In this document: in pieces, positions 8,544 through 17,975 of the stretch
Layout: every line of letters begins with the position of its first letter
How positions within the stretch are numbered: the first letter of the stretch is position 1
Source: Streptomyces sp. CB01249
Lineage (GTDB): Bacteria; Actinomycetota; Actinomycetes; Streptomycetales; Streptomycetaceae
Direction: 5' to 3'
Length of the DNA: 62,308 bases
NCBI RefSeq assembly: GCF_001905735.1
Contig: NZ_LISW01000003.1
Location: 1 to 62,308, forward strand
Position numbers and translations under genes: made by a program
Notes under the pieces: generated by a model
Databases searched by the model: none
Told to the model about the DNA's origin: nothing
The model's input: only the letters and a program-made list of their open reading frames with translations

Positions 8544-11500
8544 TCAGGCCCGTGTCGGCTCCGGTTCGCCGGACTCCTGCGCCTCCGCCGGGGCCGGGGT
8601 GCCGGCCTTCGCGGCCCGCTTGGCGGCCTTCTTGTCACGGCGGCGTTCCTTGCGGAGCTCCACCATCGCGTACAGCGTCGGCACCAGGAGGAGCGTCAGC
8701 AGCGTCGAGGTGATCAGACCGCCGATGACGACGACGGCCAGCGGCTGCGAGATGAAGCCGCCCTCGCCGGTGACGCCGAGCGCCATCGGGAGCAGGGCGA
8801 AGATCGTCGCCAGGGCCGTCATCAGGATCGGGCGCAGACGGTGGCGACCGCCCTCCACGACCGCTTCGACCACGCCCAGGCCCTGGGCCCGGTACTGGTT
8901 GATGAGGTCGATCAGCACGATCGCGTTGGTCACCACGATGCCGATCAGCATCAGCATGCCGATCATCGCCGGAACGCCCATCGGGGTGCCGGTGGCGACG
9001 AGCAGGCCGATCGCGCCGGTGGCGGCGAACGGGATGGAGACCAGCAGGATCAGCGGCTGGATCAGCGACCGGAAGGTGGCGACCAGCAGCATGAAGACGA
9101 TCGCGATGGCCGCCAGCATGGCCAGGCCCAGGTTCTTGAAGGCGTCGTCCTGGTCCGAGGAGACACCGCCGATGGTGGCGGTGGCGCCCTCCGGGAGGTC
9201 CAGGGCCTTGATCTTGTTCTGGAGCGTGGTGCTGACCGCGCCGGTGTTGTCACCGGTGGGCCGGGCGGTGATGGTCGCGGCGCGCTGGCCGTCGATCCGG
9301 GTCATGGAGACCGGTCCGGGGACCAGCTTCACATCGGCGATGGTGCCGAGCTTCACCTTACCGAGCGGAAGGTCCTTCAGCTCCTGCATGGTGGTCGCCG
9401 GGTGGGCCGACTTCACGACGACGTCGCGCTCGGCGTCGTCCATGAGCGCCTTGCCGGACGGGGTGCCCCGCACCGCTCCGGCGACGACCGCGCCGAGCGT
9501 GGCCTGGGTGTAACCGGCGTCGGCTGCCTTCGCGTTGGCCTTCACCGAGATCCGCGGGACGCTCTGCGCCAGGTCGCTCTGGACGTCGGTGACGTCCTTG
9601 AGCTTGGCGACCTCGGCGCGGACCTGCTCGGACGCCTTCTTCAGGACGTCCGCGTCGGCGGCCTTGACCACGACGCTCAGGTCCTGGCTGCCGAAGCCGT
9701 CGCCCGCGCTGATGGTGGTGTCGCCGATGCCGTCGAGCTTGGCGAGACCCTTCTCGATGCGGTCCTGGGTGGCCTCGAACTCGGCGGAGTCCTTCAGGGT
9801 GACCTGGTAGGACGCCTGGTTGGAGCCGGTGCCGCCGCCGAAGGCGGCCATGAAGCCGGACGAGCCGACGGTGACCTGGTAGTCCTTGACGCCGTCGTCG
9901 TCGGCGAGGAGCTTCTCGACCTTCTTCGCCGCCTCGTCGGAGGCCGCGAGGCTGGTGCCCGGGTCCATCTTCTGCTTGATGGACAGGACTTCCTGCTCGC
10001 CCTGGTCGAAGAAGTTGGTCTTCAGCAGGGGCGCCATGCCGAAGGTGCCGAAGAGGACGGCGACGGCGATGACGACACTGGTGATACGGCGCCGGGTGGC
10101 GAACCGCAGCACCGGGACGTAGATCCGCTGGAGGCGGCTGCGCGCCTCCTTCTCCTCGGCCTCGCGGCGCGCCTTGTCCGGGTCCTCGGCGGTGCCCTTG
10201 GGGGCGCGCAGGAACCAGTACGACAGGACGGGGACCACGGTCAGCGAGACCAGCAGCGAGGCCAGCAGGGCCGCGGTGACGGTCAGCGAGAACGAGCCGA
10301 ACAGCTCGCCGACCATGCCGCCGACGAGACCGATCGGCAGGAAGACGGCGACGGTGGTGAGGGTGGACGAGGTGACCGCTCCGGCCACCTCCTTGACCGC
10401 GGTGATGATCGCGGACTGGCGCTCCTCGCCGTAGCCGAGGTGGCGCTTGATGTTCTCCAGGACGACGATCGAGTCGTCCACGACCCGGCCGATCGCGATG
10501 GTGAGCGCGCCCAGCGTCAGCATGTTGAGCGACAGGTCACGGGTCCAGAGCACGATCAGCGCGAGGACCACGGAGAGCGGGATGGAGACCGCGGTGACCA
10601 GGGTGGAGCGCAGCGAGGCCAGGAAGACCAGGATCACGATGACCGCGAAGAGCAGGCCGAGCGCGCCCTCGGTCGTCAGGCCGGAGATCGCCTTGGAGAC
10701 GGCCGGGCCCTGGTCCGAGACCACGGTCAGCTCGGCGCCGGAGCCGAGGTCCTTGCGCAGGTCCGGGAGCTTGTCCTTGACGGCGTCCGAGATGGCGACG
10801 GCGCTGCCGTCCTTGTCCATCGTCGCCATGACGGCGAGGCTCGGGCGGCCGTTGGTGCGGGTGATGGAGTCCGCAGTGGCGGCCTCCTGCTTCACGGTCG
10901 CGATGTCACCGAGGCGGACCGGCTTGCCGGGCTTGCCCGAGGCCGGGTTCTGACCGGTGACCCGCAGGTCCTCGATCTGCTTCAGCGAGGTGAAGGCGCC
11001 GCCGACCTGGATCGTGCGGCTCTTGCCGGACTCCGAGAAGGCACCGGCCGGGACGGTCGCGCCGCCCGACTGGAGGGCCTGGGAGAGCGCGGCGGCGTTG
11101 AGTCCGGCGGCGGCGAGCTTCTTGTCGTCCGGGGTGACGGAGACCTGGAGGTCGCGCACACCGTCGACGGAGACCTGGCCGACGCCGTCGATGTCCTCCA
11201 GGGCGGGGACGACGGTGCGGTCCAGCTGGTCGGCCAGCGCCTGCTGGTCCTTGTCCGAGGTGACGGCGAGGACGACGGTCGGGATGTCGTCCGTCGAACC
11301 GGCGATGACCTGCGGGTCGACGTCCTCGGGCAGCTGGACGCGGGCGCGGTTCACGGCCTGCTGGATGTCGGCGACGAGCTGCTTGGTGCCCTCGTCCCCG
11401 AAGTCGAAGGACGCCATGATGACGGCGTTGCCCTCGCTGGCGGTCGACGTGACGCCGGTGACGCCGTCGACGGCCTTGATGGTGTTCTCGAGCGGTTCCA

Positions 11501-11693
11501 CGACCTGCTTCTCGACCACATCGGGGGACGCACCCTGGTAGGGGGCGAGCACCGACACCATCGGCAGTTCGATGGTGGGCAGCAGCTGCTGCTTGAGCTG
11601 CGGGATCGCAATCGCTCCGAAGACGAGCGCGACGATCGAGATCAGACCGATCAGGGCCCTTTGCGCGAGGCTGAATCTGGACAGCCAGGACAT
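8544..11693 (-). CDS. RND-superfamily efflux permease (AcrB/SwrC-like)
   Basis: This 1049-residue protein has the usual length for the HAE1/SwrC class. TM1 lies near the N-terminus (ALIGLISIVALVFGAIAIPQL), followed by the periplasmic-type porter region (ELPMVSVLAPYQGASPDVVE). The TM4 proton-relay segment GRVVDDSIVVLENI carries the paired Asp residues, and the second half repeats the architecture. It should be a proton-driven exporter in the cytoplasmic membrane. No membrane-fusion or outer-membrane partner is present, as expected for a Gram-positive. The response regulator and sensor kinase lie 174 bp upstream on the same strand, so it is probably their target. Substrate is unknown. Confidence 0.95.
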   Translation of the reverse strand: MSWLSRFSLAQRALIGLISIVALVFGAIAIPQLKQQLLPTIELPMVSVLAPYQGASPDVVEKQVVEPLENTIKAVDGVTGVTSTASEGNAVIMASFDFGDEGTKQLVADIQQAVNRARVQLPEDVDPQVIAGSTDDIPTVVLAVTSDKDQQALADQLDRTVVPALEDIDGVGQVSVDGVRDLQVSVTPDDKKLAAAGLNAAALSQALQSGGATVPAGAFSESGKSRTIQVGGAFTSLKQIEDLRVTGQNPASGKPGKPVRLGDIATVKQEAATADSITRTNGRPSLAVMATMDKDGSAVAISDAVKDKLPDLRKDLGSGAELTVVSDQGPAVSKAISGLTTEGALGLLFAVIVILVFLASLRSTLVTAVSIPLSVVLALIVLWTRDLSLNMLTLGALTIAIGRVVDDSIVVLENIKRHLGYGEERQSAIITAVKEVAGAVTSSTLTTVAVFLPIGLVGGMVGELFGSFSLTVTAALLASLLVSLTVVPVLSYWFLRAPKGTAEDPDKARREAEEKEARSRLQRIYVPVLRFATRRRITSVVIAVAVLFGTFGMAPLLKTNFFDQGEQEVLSIKQKMDPGTSLAASDEAAKKVEKLLADDDGVKDYQVTVGSSGFMAAFGGGTGSNQASYQVTLKDSAEFEATQDRIEKGLAKLDGIGDTTISAGDGFGSQDLSVVVKAADADVLKKASEQVRAEVAKLKDVTDVQSDLAQSVPRISVKANAKAADAGYTQATLGAVVAGAVRGTPSGKALMDDAERDVVVKSAHPATTMQELKDLPLGKVKLGTIADVKLVPGPVSMTRIDGQRAATITARPTGDNTGAVSTTLQNKIKALDLPEGATATIGGVSSDQDDAFKNLGLAMLAAIAIVFMLLVATFRSLIQPLILLVSIPFAATGAIGLLVATGTPMGVPAMIGMLMLIGIVVTNAIVLIDLINQYRAQGLGVVEAVVEGGRHRLRPILMTALATIFALLPMALGVTGEGGFISQPLAVVVIGGLITSTLLTLLLVPTLYAMVELRKERRRDKKAAKRAAKAGTPAPAEAQESGEPEPTRA

Positions 11694-11867
11694 GGGTGGG
11701 TCTCTTTCTGTGGCTTACGCGGCAGGTGGGCGGGATGCCGGGGCGTGCCCGGGGGACAGATCCAGCCCACCTATACGATCGCCGATGCCCGGGACGAAAG
11801 TCCTCGGCCCCAGGGTCGCTTTCTCACGCCCCGCATACCGCAGGTGGAGTACGCCCCGCCTGCACCC

Positions 11868-12563
11868 TCACTCCACCCGTGGGCGCACCAGGCCCGATTC
11901 GTACGCGATTACCACGAGTTGTGCCCGGTCCCGGGCGCCCAGCTTCGCCATCGCCCGGTTCACATGGGTCTTGACGGTGAGTGGGCTGACGACCAGGCGC
12001 TCCGCGATCTCGTCGTTGGACAGCCCGCCCGCGACCAGGACCAGCACCTCGCGCTCCCTCGTGGTGAGGGCCGCCAGCCGCTCCGAGTACGCGGCCGCCC
12101 CCGGCCCGTCCTCCACCCCGCTGCCGCCCTGCGCGAGGAACGTGGCGATCAGGCCCTTGGTCGCGGCCGGCGAGAGCAGCGCCTCGCCCCCCGCGGCGAT
12201 CCGGATCGCGTTGAGGAGTTCGTCCGGCTCGGCGCCCTTGCCGAGGAAGCCCGAGGCCCCGGCGCGCAGCGACTGCACGACGTACTCGTCCACCTCGAAG
12301 GTGGTGAGCATGACCACGCGGACGTCCGCGAGATCCGGGTCGGCGCTGATCATGCGGGTGGCGGTGAGTCCGTCCGTGCCGGGCATCCGGATGTCCATCA
12401 GCACCACGTCGGGCCGCTCGGCGCGGGCCACCTCCACGGCCTGCGCCCCGTCCGCCGCCTCGCCCACCACCCGCATGTCGGGCTCCGAGTCGACCAGCAC
12501 CCGGAACGCGCTGCGCAGCAGCGCCTGGTCGTCGGCGAGCAGGACCTTGATGGCCGGTGTCAT
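11868..12563 (-). CDS. NarL/LuxR-type response regulator
   Basis: This 231-residue protein has an N-terminal receiver domain with acidic residues D11/D12, phospho-acceptor D57 (VVLMDIRMPG), T87/T88 and K109. A C-terminal LuxR-type HTH follows (LTTREREVLVLVAGGLSNDE, then SPLTVKTHVNRAMAKLG). It overlaps the kinase stop by 4 nt (12560-12563), so kinase and regulator form one transcriptional unit. The RND exporter follows downstream on the same strand. Phosphotransfer from the kinase and activation of the exporter promoter is the expected logic, but the target is inferred from position only. Confidence 0.96.
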   Translation of the reverse strand: MTPAIKVLLADDQALLRSAFRVLVDSEPDMRVVGEAADGAQAVEVARAERPDVVLMDIRMPGTDGLTATRMISADPDLADVRVVMLTTFEVDEYVVQSLRAGASGFLGKGAEPDELLNAIRIAAGGEALLSPAATKGLIATFLAQGGSGVEDGPGAAAYSERLAALTTREREVLVLVAGGLSNDEIAERLVVSPLTVKTHVNRAMAKLGARDRAQLVVIAYESGLVRPRVE

Positions 12564-13828
12564 GCGTTCTCCCCCGTCCGGCCCGCCGCGCCCGGGCCAC
12601 CGGGCTCCTGCGCGCGGGCCTCGACGGGCAGGATCGCATGGACGCGGAACCCGCCCCCGTAGCGGGGACCCGCGGTGAGGGTGCCGCCCAGGGCGGTGAC
12701 GCGTTCGCGCATCCCGAGCAGGCCGTGGCCGCCGCCGGACGCGGAGTCGGCGCCGGTGGCGTTCCCGCGGCCGTTGTCCAGGACCATGACCTCGGCCGTG
12801 GCCCCGACCCGTACGACGCTCACCTCGGCCTTGGCGCCCGGGCCCGCGTGCTTACGGACGTTGGTCAGGGCCTCCTGGATCACCCGGTACGCGGCCAGGT
12901 CGACGGCCGAGGGCAGCGGCGGCTCGCCCTCGGCGGCGCAGGCGACCTCGACGGGCAGCCCCGCCTGGCGCACGCTCTCCACGAGCTGGCCGAGGACCGC
13001 GAGGCCGGGGGCCGGTTCGGTGGGCGCCTCCGGGTCGCCGGACTGGCGGAGCAGGCCGACGGTGGCCCGGAGCTCGTTGAGCGCGGACCGGCTCGCCTCG
13101 CGGACGTGGGCGAGGGCCTGTTTCGCCTGGTCGGGGCGCTTGTCCATGACGTGGGCTGCGACCCCGGCCTGCACGTTGACCAGGGCGATGTGGTGGGCGA
13201 CGACGTCGTGCAGGTCGCGGGCGATGCGCAGCCGTTCCTCGGCGACCCGGCGGCGGGCCTCCTCCTCGCGGGTCCGTTCGGCGCGTTCGGCGCGCTCCCG
13301 GATCGCGCCGACGAACGCGCGCCGGGAGCGGACCGCGTCGCCCGCCGCCGCGGCCATGCCGGTCCAGGCGAAGACGCCCAGGTTCTCCTGGCTGTACCAG
13401 GGCGGCGACCCGAAGAGCATGGCGGCGGCGGTGAGCGCGGCCATGGTGAGCAGCCCGACCCGCCAGGTGGTGGGCCGGTCGGTGCGGGCGGCGACGGTGT
13501 AGAGCGCGATGACGGCGCTCATCACGACGGGGGCCGGCGGGTCCGCGGTGACCAGTTCCACGACGGTCAGCGCCCCGGTGGCGGCGAGCACGGCCATCGG
13601 TTCGCGGCGGCGCCGGATCAGGGCCAGCGAGCTGAGCAGCATCAGCAGCAGGCTGCTCGCGGCGGGGGTGCGGGCGCCGAAGGTGGGCCCGTCGTGCCCG
13701 CCGGGGTCCACGAACGAGGCGAAGACCATGGCCACGAGCACGCCCAGGGCGAGCGCGCCGTCCAGCGCGAGGGGGTGGGCGCGCAGCCAGTGGCGGACGC
13801 GCAGCACCCCGGTTCCGAGGGTGGTCAC
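12560..13828 (-). CDS. Membrane sensor histidine kinase (HisKA_3 / NarX-like)
   Basis: This 422-residue protein has four to five hydrophobic segments in residues ~20-165, then a coiled linker rich in Arg and Glu. The dimerisation/phosphoacceptor motif RIARDLHDVVAHH carries H207. The HATPase domain shows an N-box (VIQEALTNVRKHA) and G-boxes (VLDNGRG, then GHGLLGMRERVTALGG). It is typical of actinobacterial kinases paired with LuxR-type regulators. No extracellular sensor domain of note is visible, so the signal may be sensed within the membrane. Its start overlaps no other gene. Confidence 0.95.
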   Translation of the reverse strand: MTTLGTGVLRVRHWLRAHPLALDGALALGVLVAMVFASFVDPGGHDGPTFGARTPAASSLLLMLLSSLALIRRRREPMAVLAATGALTVVELVTADPPAPVVMSAVIALYTVAARTDRPTTWRVGLLTMAALTAAAMLFGSPPWYSQENLGVFAWTGMAAAAGDAVRSRRAFVGAIRERAERAERTREEEARRRVAEERLRIARDLHDVVAHHIALVNVQAGVAAHVMDKRPDQAKQALAHVREASRSALNELRATVGLLRQSGDPEAPTEPAPGLAVLGQLVESVRQAGLPVEVACAAEGEPPLPSAVDLAAYRVIQEALTNVRKHAGPGAKAEVSVVRVGATAEVMVLDNGRGNATGADSASGGGHGLLGMRERVTALGGTLTAGPRYGGGFRVHAILPVEARAQEPGGPGAAGRTGENA

Positions 13829-13953
13829 GTCGGGCTACGTTACGGCGTGCCGCTCGCGGCCCGGTCCGGCCCCGACCGGCGGGACGCACCCGTGCCCCGC
13901 GTCCGTCGGGCGGGCGCGGGGCACGGGGTGCGGGTGCTGGAGAGCGGTCGGCG

Positions 13954-14232
13954 TCAGCCGGGGATCAGTCCGTCGTCGCTGAGCATGGCGCGTACCTCTT
14001 CGAGGGTCGCGTCCGGCGACGGCAGGATCAGCTCGGACGGCTCCAGGGAGTCGTCCGGCAAGGGTGAGCCGAGTTCGCGCACCCTTGCGAGGAGCGCGTG
14101 GAGCGTGGTGCGGAAGCCGGGTCCGTCACCGCGCTCCATCTCGGCCAGCAGGGCGTCGTCGAGCTTGTCGAGCTCGGCGAGATGGCTGTCGGCCAGGACG
14201 ACCTGGCCCTCCCCCATGATCCGTACGATCAT
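13954..14232 (-). CDS. pspAA: PspA-associated protein PspAA
   Basis: This 92-residue acidic protein begins MIVRIMGEGQV, the usual start of the PspAA family, and contains LDALLAEMERGD and SPDATLEEVRAML. It begins 8 nt after the stop of pspA on the same strand, so the two are co-transcribed. PspAA proteins accompany PspA in actinobacteria and archaea and are thought to act with it in membrane-stress maintenance. The molecular role is not settled. Confidence 0.88.
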   Translation of the reverse strand: MIVRIMGEGQVVLADSHLAELDKLDDALLAEMERGDGPGFRTTLHALLARVRELGSPLPDDSLEPSELILPSPDATLEEVRAMLSDDGLIPG

Positions 14233-14240
14233 GACGCGCC

Positions 14241-15029
14241 TCAGTTCTTGTCGAATTTGTGCGCCTGGCTGTTCTGCTGCTGGGCGTCCTGCGGGCCGCC
14301 CTCGATCGCCTGCTGCGAGGAGGAGCCGCCGGCCAGCTCGGCCTTCATGCGCTGAAGCTCCAGCTCCACATCCGTACCACCGGAGATCCGGTCCAGCTCG
14401 GCGGCGATGTCGTCCTTCGCCGTGCCGGTCGGGTCGTCCAGGGCGCCGGAGGCCAGCAGCTCGTCGATGGCACCGGCGCGGGCCTGGAGCTGCTGCGTCT
14501 TGTCCTCGGCCCGCTGGATCGCCAGGCCGACGTCGCCCATCTCCTCGGAGATGCCGGAGAAGGCCTCCCCGATCCGGGTCTGCGCCTGGGCCGCCGTGTA
14601 GGTGGCCTTGATGGTCTCCTTCTTCGTGCGGAAGGCGTCCACCTTGGCCTGAAGGCGCTGGGCCGCGAGAGTGAGCTTCTCCTCCTCGCCCTGCAGCGTG
14701 GTGTGCTGCGTCTCCAGGTCGGTGACCTGCTGCTGGAGGGCGGCGCGGCGCGACAGCGCCTCGCGGGCCAGGTCCTCGCGGCCGAGCGCGAGCGCCTTGC
14801 GGCCCTGGTCCTCCAGCTTCGAGGACTGGCCCTGCAGCTGGTTCAGCTGCAGCTCCAGCCGCTTGCGCGAGGTCGCCACGTCGGCGACTCCGCGGCGCAC
14901 CTTCTGAAGCAGCTCCAGCTGCTTCTGGTACGAGTAATCAAGGGTCTCGCGCGGATCCTCGGCCCGGTCAAGGGCCTTGTTTGCCTTCGCGCGGAAGATC
15001 ATCCCCATACGCTTCATGACACCGCTCAT
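14241..15029 (-). CDS. pspA: PspA/IM30 (ESCRT-III-like) membrane-stress protein
   Basis: This 262-residue, largely alpha-helical and coiled-coil protein carries the PspA signature near the start (MGMIFRAKANKALDRAEDP, then LDYSYQKQLELLQKVRRGVA). PspA/Vipp1 proteins polymerise on the inner face of the cytoplasmic membrane and repair or stabilise it under stress. The C-terminal ~35 residues are Gln/Ser/Gly-rich and probably disordered. It forms an operon with pspAA. The divergent DUF3043 gene starts 261 bp upstream; the space between holds no other gene. Confidence 0.95.
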   Translation of the reverse strand: MSGVMKRMGMIFRAKANKALDRAEDPRETLDYSYQKQLELLQKVRRGVADVATSRKRLELQLNQLQGQSSKLEDQGRKALALGREDLAREALSRRAALQQQVTDLETQHTTLQGEEEKLTLAAQRLQAKVDAFRTKKETIKATYTAAQAQTRIGEAFSGISEEMGDVGLAIQRAEDKTQQLQARAGAIDELLASGALDDPTGTAKDDIAAELDRISGGTDVELELQRMKAELAGGSSSQQAIEGGPQDAQQQNSQAHKFDKN

Positions 15030-15290
15030 GGGCTTCGCGCGCCCCCTTCTGACTCAACTGGGCTCCAGCACTCCAACAGAACCCACAGTACGGGCCCTGT
15101 CTCTATTACCGCACTGTTCGAGCATGGATGGGCTCCTCCCCAAGGACGACTGTGTCCCGGCTGCGCTCCGGCCCAGGGAGTAGGTGAGGCCCGTAGCGGC
15201 GCTCTCACATGGGCAAGGACGCAGGCCGTTGCCGGATCGTTCCCGGGCGGCCTGCGGGGATCCGCGAGCGACCCCGTACCCTTGGGCCTT

Positions 15291-15890
15291 GTGTTCCGTA
15301 GCCGCTCCAAGGAAGAGAAGGCCCCCACCGACAAGGTGACGGCGGACCTCTCCAAGACGCCCCGCGACCCGCAGGCCCCCAAGGGTCGCCCCACCCCCAA
15401 GCGCAGTGAGGCCCAGACGCAGCGCCGTCGTGCCTCCAGTGGTGCGCCGCTCGACCGCAAGGAGGCCGCGAAGCGGCAGCGCGAGGCGCGCCGTGTGGAC
15501 ATGGCCAAGCAGCGGGAGGCGCTCGCCAGTGGTGACGAGCGCTATCTGCCCGCGCGCGACAAGGGGCCGGTGCGCCGCTTCGTCCGCGACTTCGTGGACT
15601 CCCGCTTCTGCATCGCGGAGTACTTCCTGCCGCTCGCCGTGGTCATCCTGATCCTCAGCGTGATCCAGGTGCAGGGCATCCAGAACATCTCGCTGCTGCT
15701 CTGGCTGATCGTGATCGTGCTGATCGTGATCGACTCGATCGGGCTCGCGTTCCGCCTGCGCAAGCAGCTGAACACGCGGTTCCCGGACACGCCGAAGCGC
15801 GGCGCGGTCGCCTACGGGCTGATGCGTACGCTCCAGATGCGCCGGCTGCGTCTGCCGAAGCCGCAGGTCAAGCGCGGAGAGCGACCCTGA
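15291..15890 (+). CDS. DUF3043 membrane protein
   Basis: This 199-residue protein starts at GTG 15291. The first ~100 residues are highly charged (KEEKAPTDKVTADL, PKGRPTPKRSEAQTQRRRAS). Two adjacent hydrophobic segments follow at about residues 117-155 (EYFLPLAVVILILSVIQV, then ISLLLWLIVIVLIVIDSIGL), with a basic tail. This is the standard layout of the actinobacterial DUF3043 family, whose function is unknown. It is followed by, and nearly abuts, a methyltransferase gene, so the two are probably co-transcribed. Confidence 0.9.
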   Translation: MFRSRSKEEKAPTDKVTADLSKTPRDPQAPKGRPTPKRSEAQTQRRRASSGAPLDRKEAAKRQREARRVDMAKQREALASGDERYLPARDKGPVRRFVRDFVDSRFCIAEYFLPLAVVILILSVIQVQGIQNISLLLWLIVIVLIVIDSIGLAFRLRKQLNTRFPDTPKRGAVAYGLMRTLQMRRLRLPKPQVKRGERP

Positions 15891-15919
15891 GCACCGAGCC
15901 GTCCGGCCCGGTCGGCGGT

Positions 15920-16732
15920 GTGTCCGCCGACCGGCCGGGCGGTGCCGTCTCCGGCTTCGCCGGGGCCTCGGCGGCCTGGGCCAAGGGGCTGACCGGCCTG
16001 CGCAACACCGTGCGTCAGGAGCTGGTCGCCCGGCAGCTGGACGAGCAGATCGCGGCCCGCTTCCCGGTCGGGCAGCGGCTGCGCATCCTGGACGTCGGCA
16101 TGGGACAGGGCACGCAGGCGCTGCGGCTGGCCCGGGCCGGGCACACCGTGACCGGTCTGGAGTCCGACGCGGAGAAGCTGCGGCTCGCCCGTGAGGCGCT
16201 GGGCGGCGAACCGGCCGGCATCCGCGAGCGGGTGCGGCTCATCGAGGGCAACGGCCAGGACACCGGGGTCCACTTCCTGCCCGGCAGCTTCGACGTGGTC
16301 CTCTGCCACGGTGTGCTGATGTACGTCCAGGAGCCGGACGCCATGGTGGCGGGCCTGGCCCGGATGCTGGCGCCGGGCGGGCTGCTGTCGCTGCTCGTGC
16401 GGAACGCGGACGCGCTGGCGATGCGGCCGGGGATGGCCGGGGACTTCGCCGGGGCGCTGGCCGCGTTCGACTCCGACCGGTACACCAACCGGCTCGGCCT
16501 GTCCGTGCGCGCGGACCGGCTGGAGGCGCTGACGGCGACGCTGGCCTCGATCGCGGCGCCGCTGCACGCCTGGTACGGGGTGCGGCTCTTCACGGACCTC
16601 GTGAGCAACGAGGAGGAGCTGCCGCCGGTGGCGGAGCTGGAGCGGGTGCTTGCCGCGGAGGACCGGGCGGGGCGGACCGATCCGTATCGCGGGGTCGCGG
16701 CGCTGCTGCATCTGTGTGGCGTACGGGGCTGA
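15920..16732 (+). CDS. Class I SAM-dependent methyltransferase
   Basis: This 270-residue Rossmann methyltransferase has motif I ILDVGMGQGTQALRLA (about residues 56-71), the acidic end of strand beta2 (TGLESDAEKLRLA), motif IV FDVVLCHGVLMYV and post-motif LAPGGLLSLLVRNAD. It resembles the CmoM/SmtA-like family but its substrate cannot be inferred. Start choice: GTG 15920 is used here. A CTG at 15887 in the same frame overlaps the upstream stop and has GGAGAG in front of it, so translation may begin 11 codons earlier, coupled to the DUF3043 gene. Confidence 0.9.
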   Translation: MSADRPGGAVSGFAGASAAWAKGLTGLRNTVRQELVARQLDEQIAARFPVGQRLRILDVGMGQGTQALRLARAGHTVTGLESDAEKLRLAREALGGEPAGIRERVRLIEGNGQDTGVHFLPGSFDVVLCHGVLMYVQEPDAMVAGLARMLAPGGLLSLLVRNADALAMRPGMAGDFAGALAAFDSDRYTNRLGLSVRADRLEALTATLASIAAPLHAWYGVRLFTDLVSNEEELPPVAELERVLAAEDRAGRTDPYRGVAALLHLCGVRG

Positions 16733-16740
16733 AGGACTGC

Positions 16741-16763
16741 CCTCAATCGCCGGGCGGGCTTGA
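16741..16763. repeat. Dispersed Streptomyces-type intergenic repeat, copy 1
   Basis: The 23-bp segment starting CCTCAATCGCCGG recurs almost exactly at 34726-34747 after aceE. At this site only one arm is present, so no hairpin forms. It lies between the methyltransferase stop and the protease start. I recall closely similar motifs as common intergenic repeats in Streptomyces genomes. Confidence 0.6.
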
Positions 16764-16823
16764 TAGGCCCCCTCTGGATGCGCTCGACGGGCCACCCCCG
16801 GGGGCAAAAGTAATAATCCGGAC

Positions 16824-17915
16824 ATGGATGCCATTCACTCCCGCCGCCGTGCGCGGCGGCTGTTGCTGCCTCTGTCCGCCGGGGTCTGCGTGATCGCGCT
16901 GGTGAGCGGTTGCTCCGGTTCGAGCGCTCCCGCCGCGGGGCCGGACGCGACGGCGTCCGGCTCGGCGCAGCCCGGTCCGGCCGCGAAGGCCGACGGGGAT
17001 CTGCAGAGCGAGTACCAGTCCGCCATCAACGACGTGCTGCCGTCGGTCGTGCAGATCGACGCCTCCGAGAGCCTGGGTTCCGGTGTCGTCTACGACGCCA
17101 AGGGCCACATCGTCACCAACGCGCACGTCGTCGGCGACGAGAAGACGTTCAAGGTCACCGTCGCCACCGGCGAGAAGGTGATGAAGGCGTCGCTGGTCGC
17201 CGCCTACCCCCAGCAGGACCTGGCCGTCATCAAGCTGGACGACGTGCCCGACGGGCTGCGGCCCGCGAAGTTCGGGGACTCGGAGAAGGTCGCGGTCGGG
17301 CAGATCGTGCTGGCGATGGGCTCGCCGCTCGGCCTGTCCAGCAGCGTCACCCAGGGCATCGTCTCGGCCCTCGGCCGCACCGTGAGCGAGAGCCGCTCGG
17401 GCGGCGGCACCGGGGCGACCATCGCCAACATGGTGCAGACCTCGGCGGCGATCAACCCGGGCAACAGCGGCGGGGCCCTGGTGAACCTGGACAGCCAGGT
17501 CATCGGCATCCCGACGCTCGCCGCGTCCGACCCCCAGATGGGCGACAGCGCGGCACCCGGGATCGGCTTCGCCATCCCGGCCTCGATGGTGCGGACGGTC
17601 GCCGACCAGATCATCAAGAACGGCAAGGTCACCGACTCGGGCCGGGCCGCGCTCGACATCACCGGCCGCACGGTCGTCAACGACGACTACCGTCCGGCGG
17701 GCGTCGCGATCGTCAGCGTGCAGAAGGGCGGCGCGGCCGAGAAGGCGGGGCTGCGGGCCGGCGACATCATCGTGAAGGTGGACGACACGAAGGTCACCAC
17801 GATCACCTCGCTCTCCGAGGCGCTGGCCGGTCACAAGCCGGGCCAGAAGGCGAAGGTGACGTACACGCGCGGGAGCGCGCAGAAGACGGCCGAGGTCACC
17901 CTCGGCGAGATCTGA
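16824..17915 (+). CDS. S1C (DegP/HtrA-like) serine protease with PDZ domain, lipoprotein
   Basis: This 363-residue protein has an N-terminal basic stretch, a hydrophobic segment and lipobox LVSGC (C30), so it should be lipid-anchored outside the membrane. A Ser/Ala/Pro-rich linker follows. The trypsin-like domain carries H101 (TNAHVV), D132 (QQDLAVIK) and S215 (NPGNSGGAL). One PDZ domain fills the C-terminus (VQKGGAAEKAGLRAGDIIVK). The family degrades or refolds exported proteins under envelope stress. The gene stands alone, ending in a strong terminator. Confidence 0.96.
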   Translation: MDAIHSRRRARRLLLPLSAGVCVIALVSGCSGSSAPAAGPDATASGSAQPGPAAKADGDLQSEYQSAINDVLPSVVQIDASESLGSGVVYDAKGHIVTNAHVVGDEKTFKVTVATGEKVMKASLVAAYPQQDLAVIKLDDVPDGLRPAKFGDSEKVAVGQIVLAMGSPLGLSSSVTQGIVSALGRTVSESRSGGGTGATIANMVQTSAAINPGNSGGALVNLDSQVIGIPTLAASDPQMGDSAAPGIGFAIPASMVRTVADQIIKNGKVTDSGRAALDITGRTVVNDDYRPAGVAIVSVQKGGAAEKAGLRAGDIIVKVDDTKVTTITSLSEALAGHKPGQKAKVTYTRGSAQKTAEVTLGEI

Positions 17916-17925
17916 GCGTACGGAG

Positions 17926-17969
17926 ACGGCTGCCGCCGGGCGGGTCCGTGAGGCCCCGGCGGCAGCCGT
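17926..17969. terminator. Bidirectional terminator after the S1C protease
   Basis: A perfect 15-bp inverted repeat (arms 17926-17940 and 17955-17969) with a 14-nt loop lies between the + strand protease stop (17915) and the - strand small gene stop (17976). Confidence 0.85.
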
Positions 17970-17975
17970 GCGCCG

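Noticed and set aside
8508..12662. A very long + strand open frame opposite the RND and response-regulator genes
   Set aside because: Its composition (His/Asp/Gly/Arg-rich, no hydrophobic core) is that of an antisense shadow of a GC-biased gene; the minus-strand genes have clear domains.
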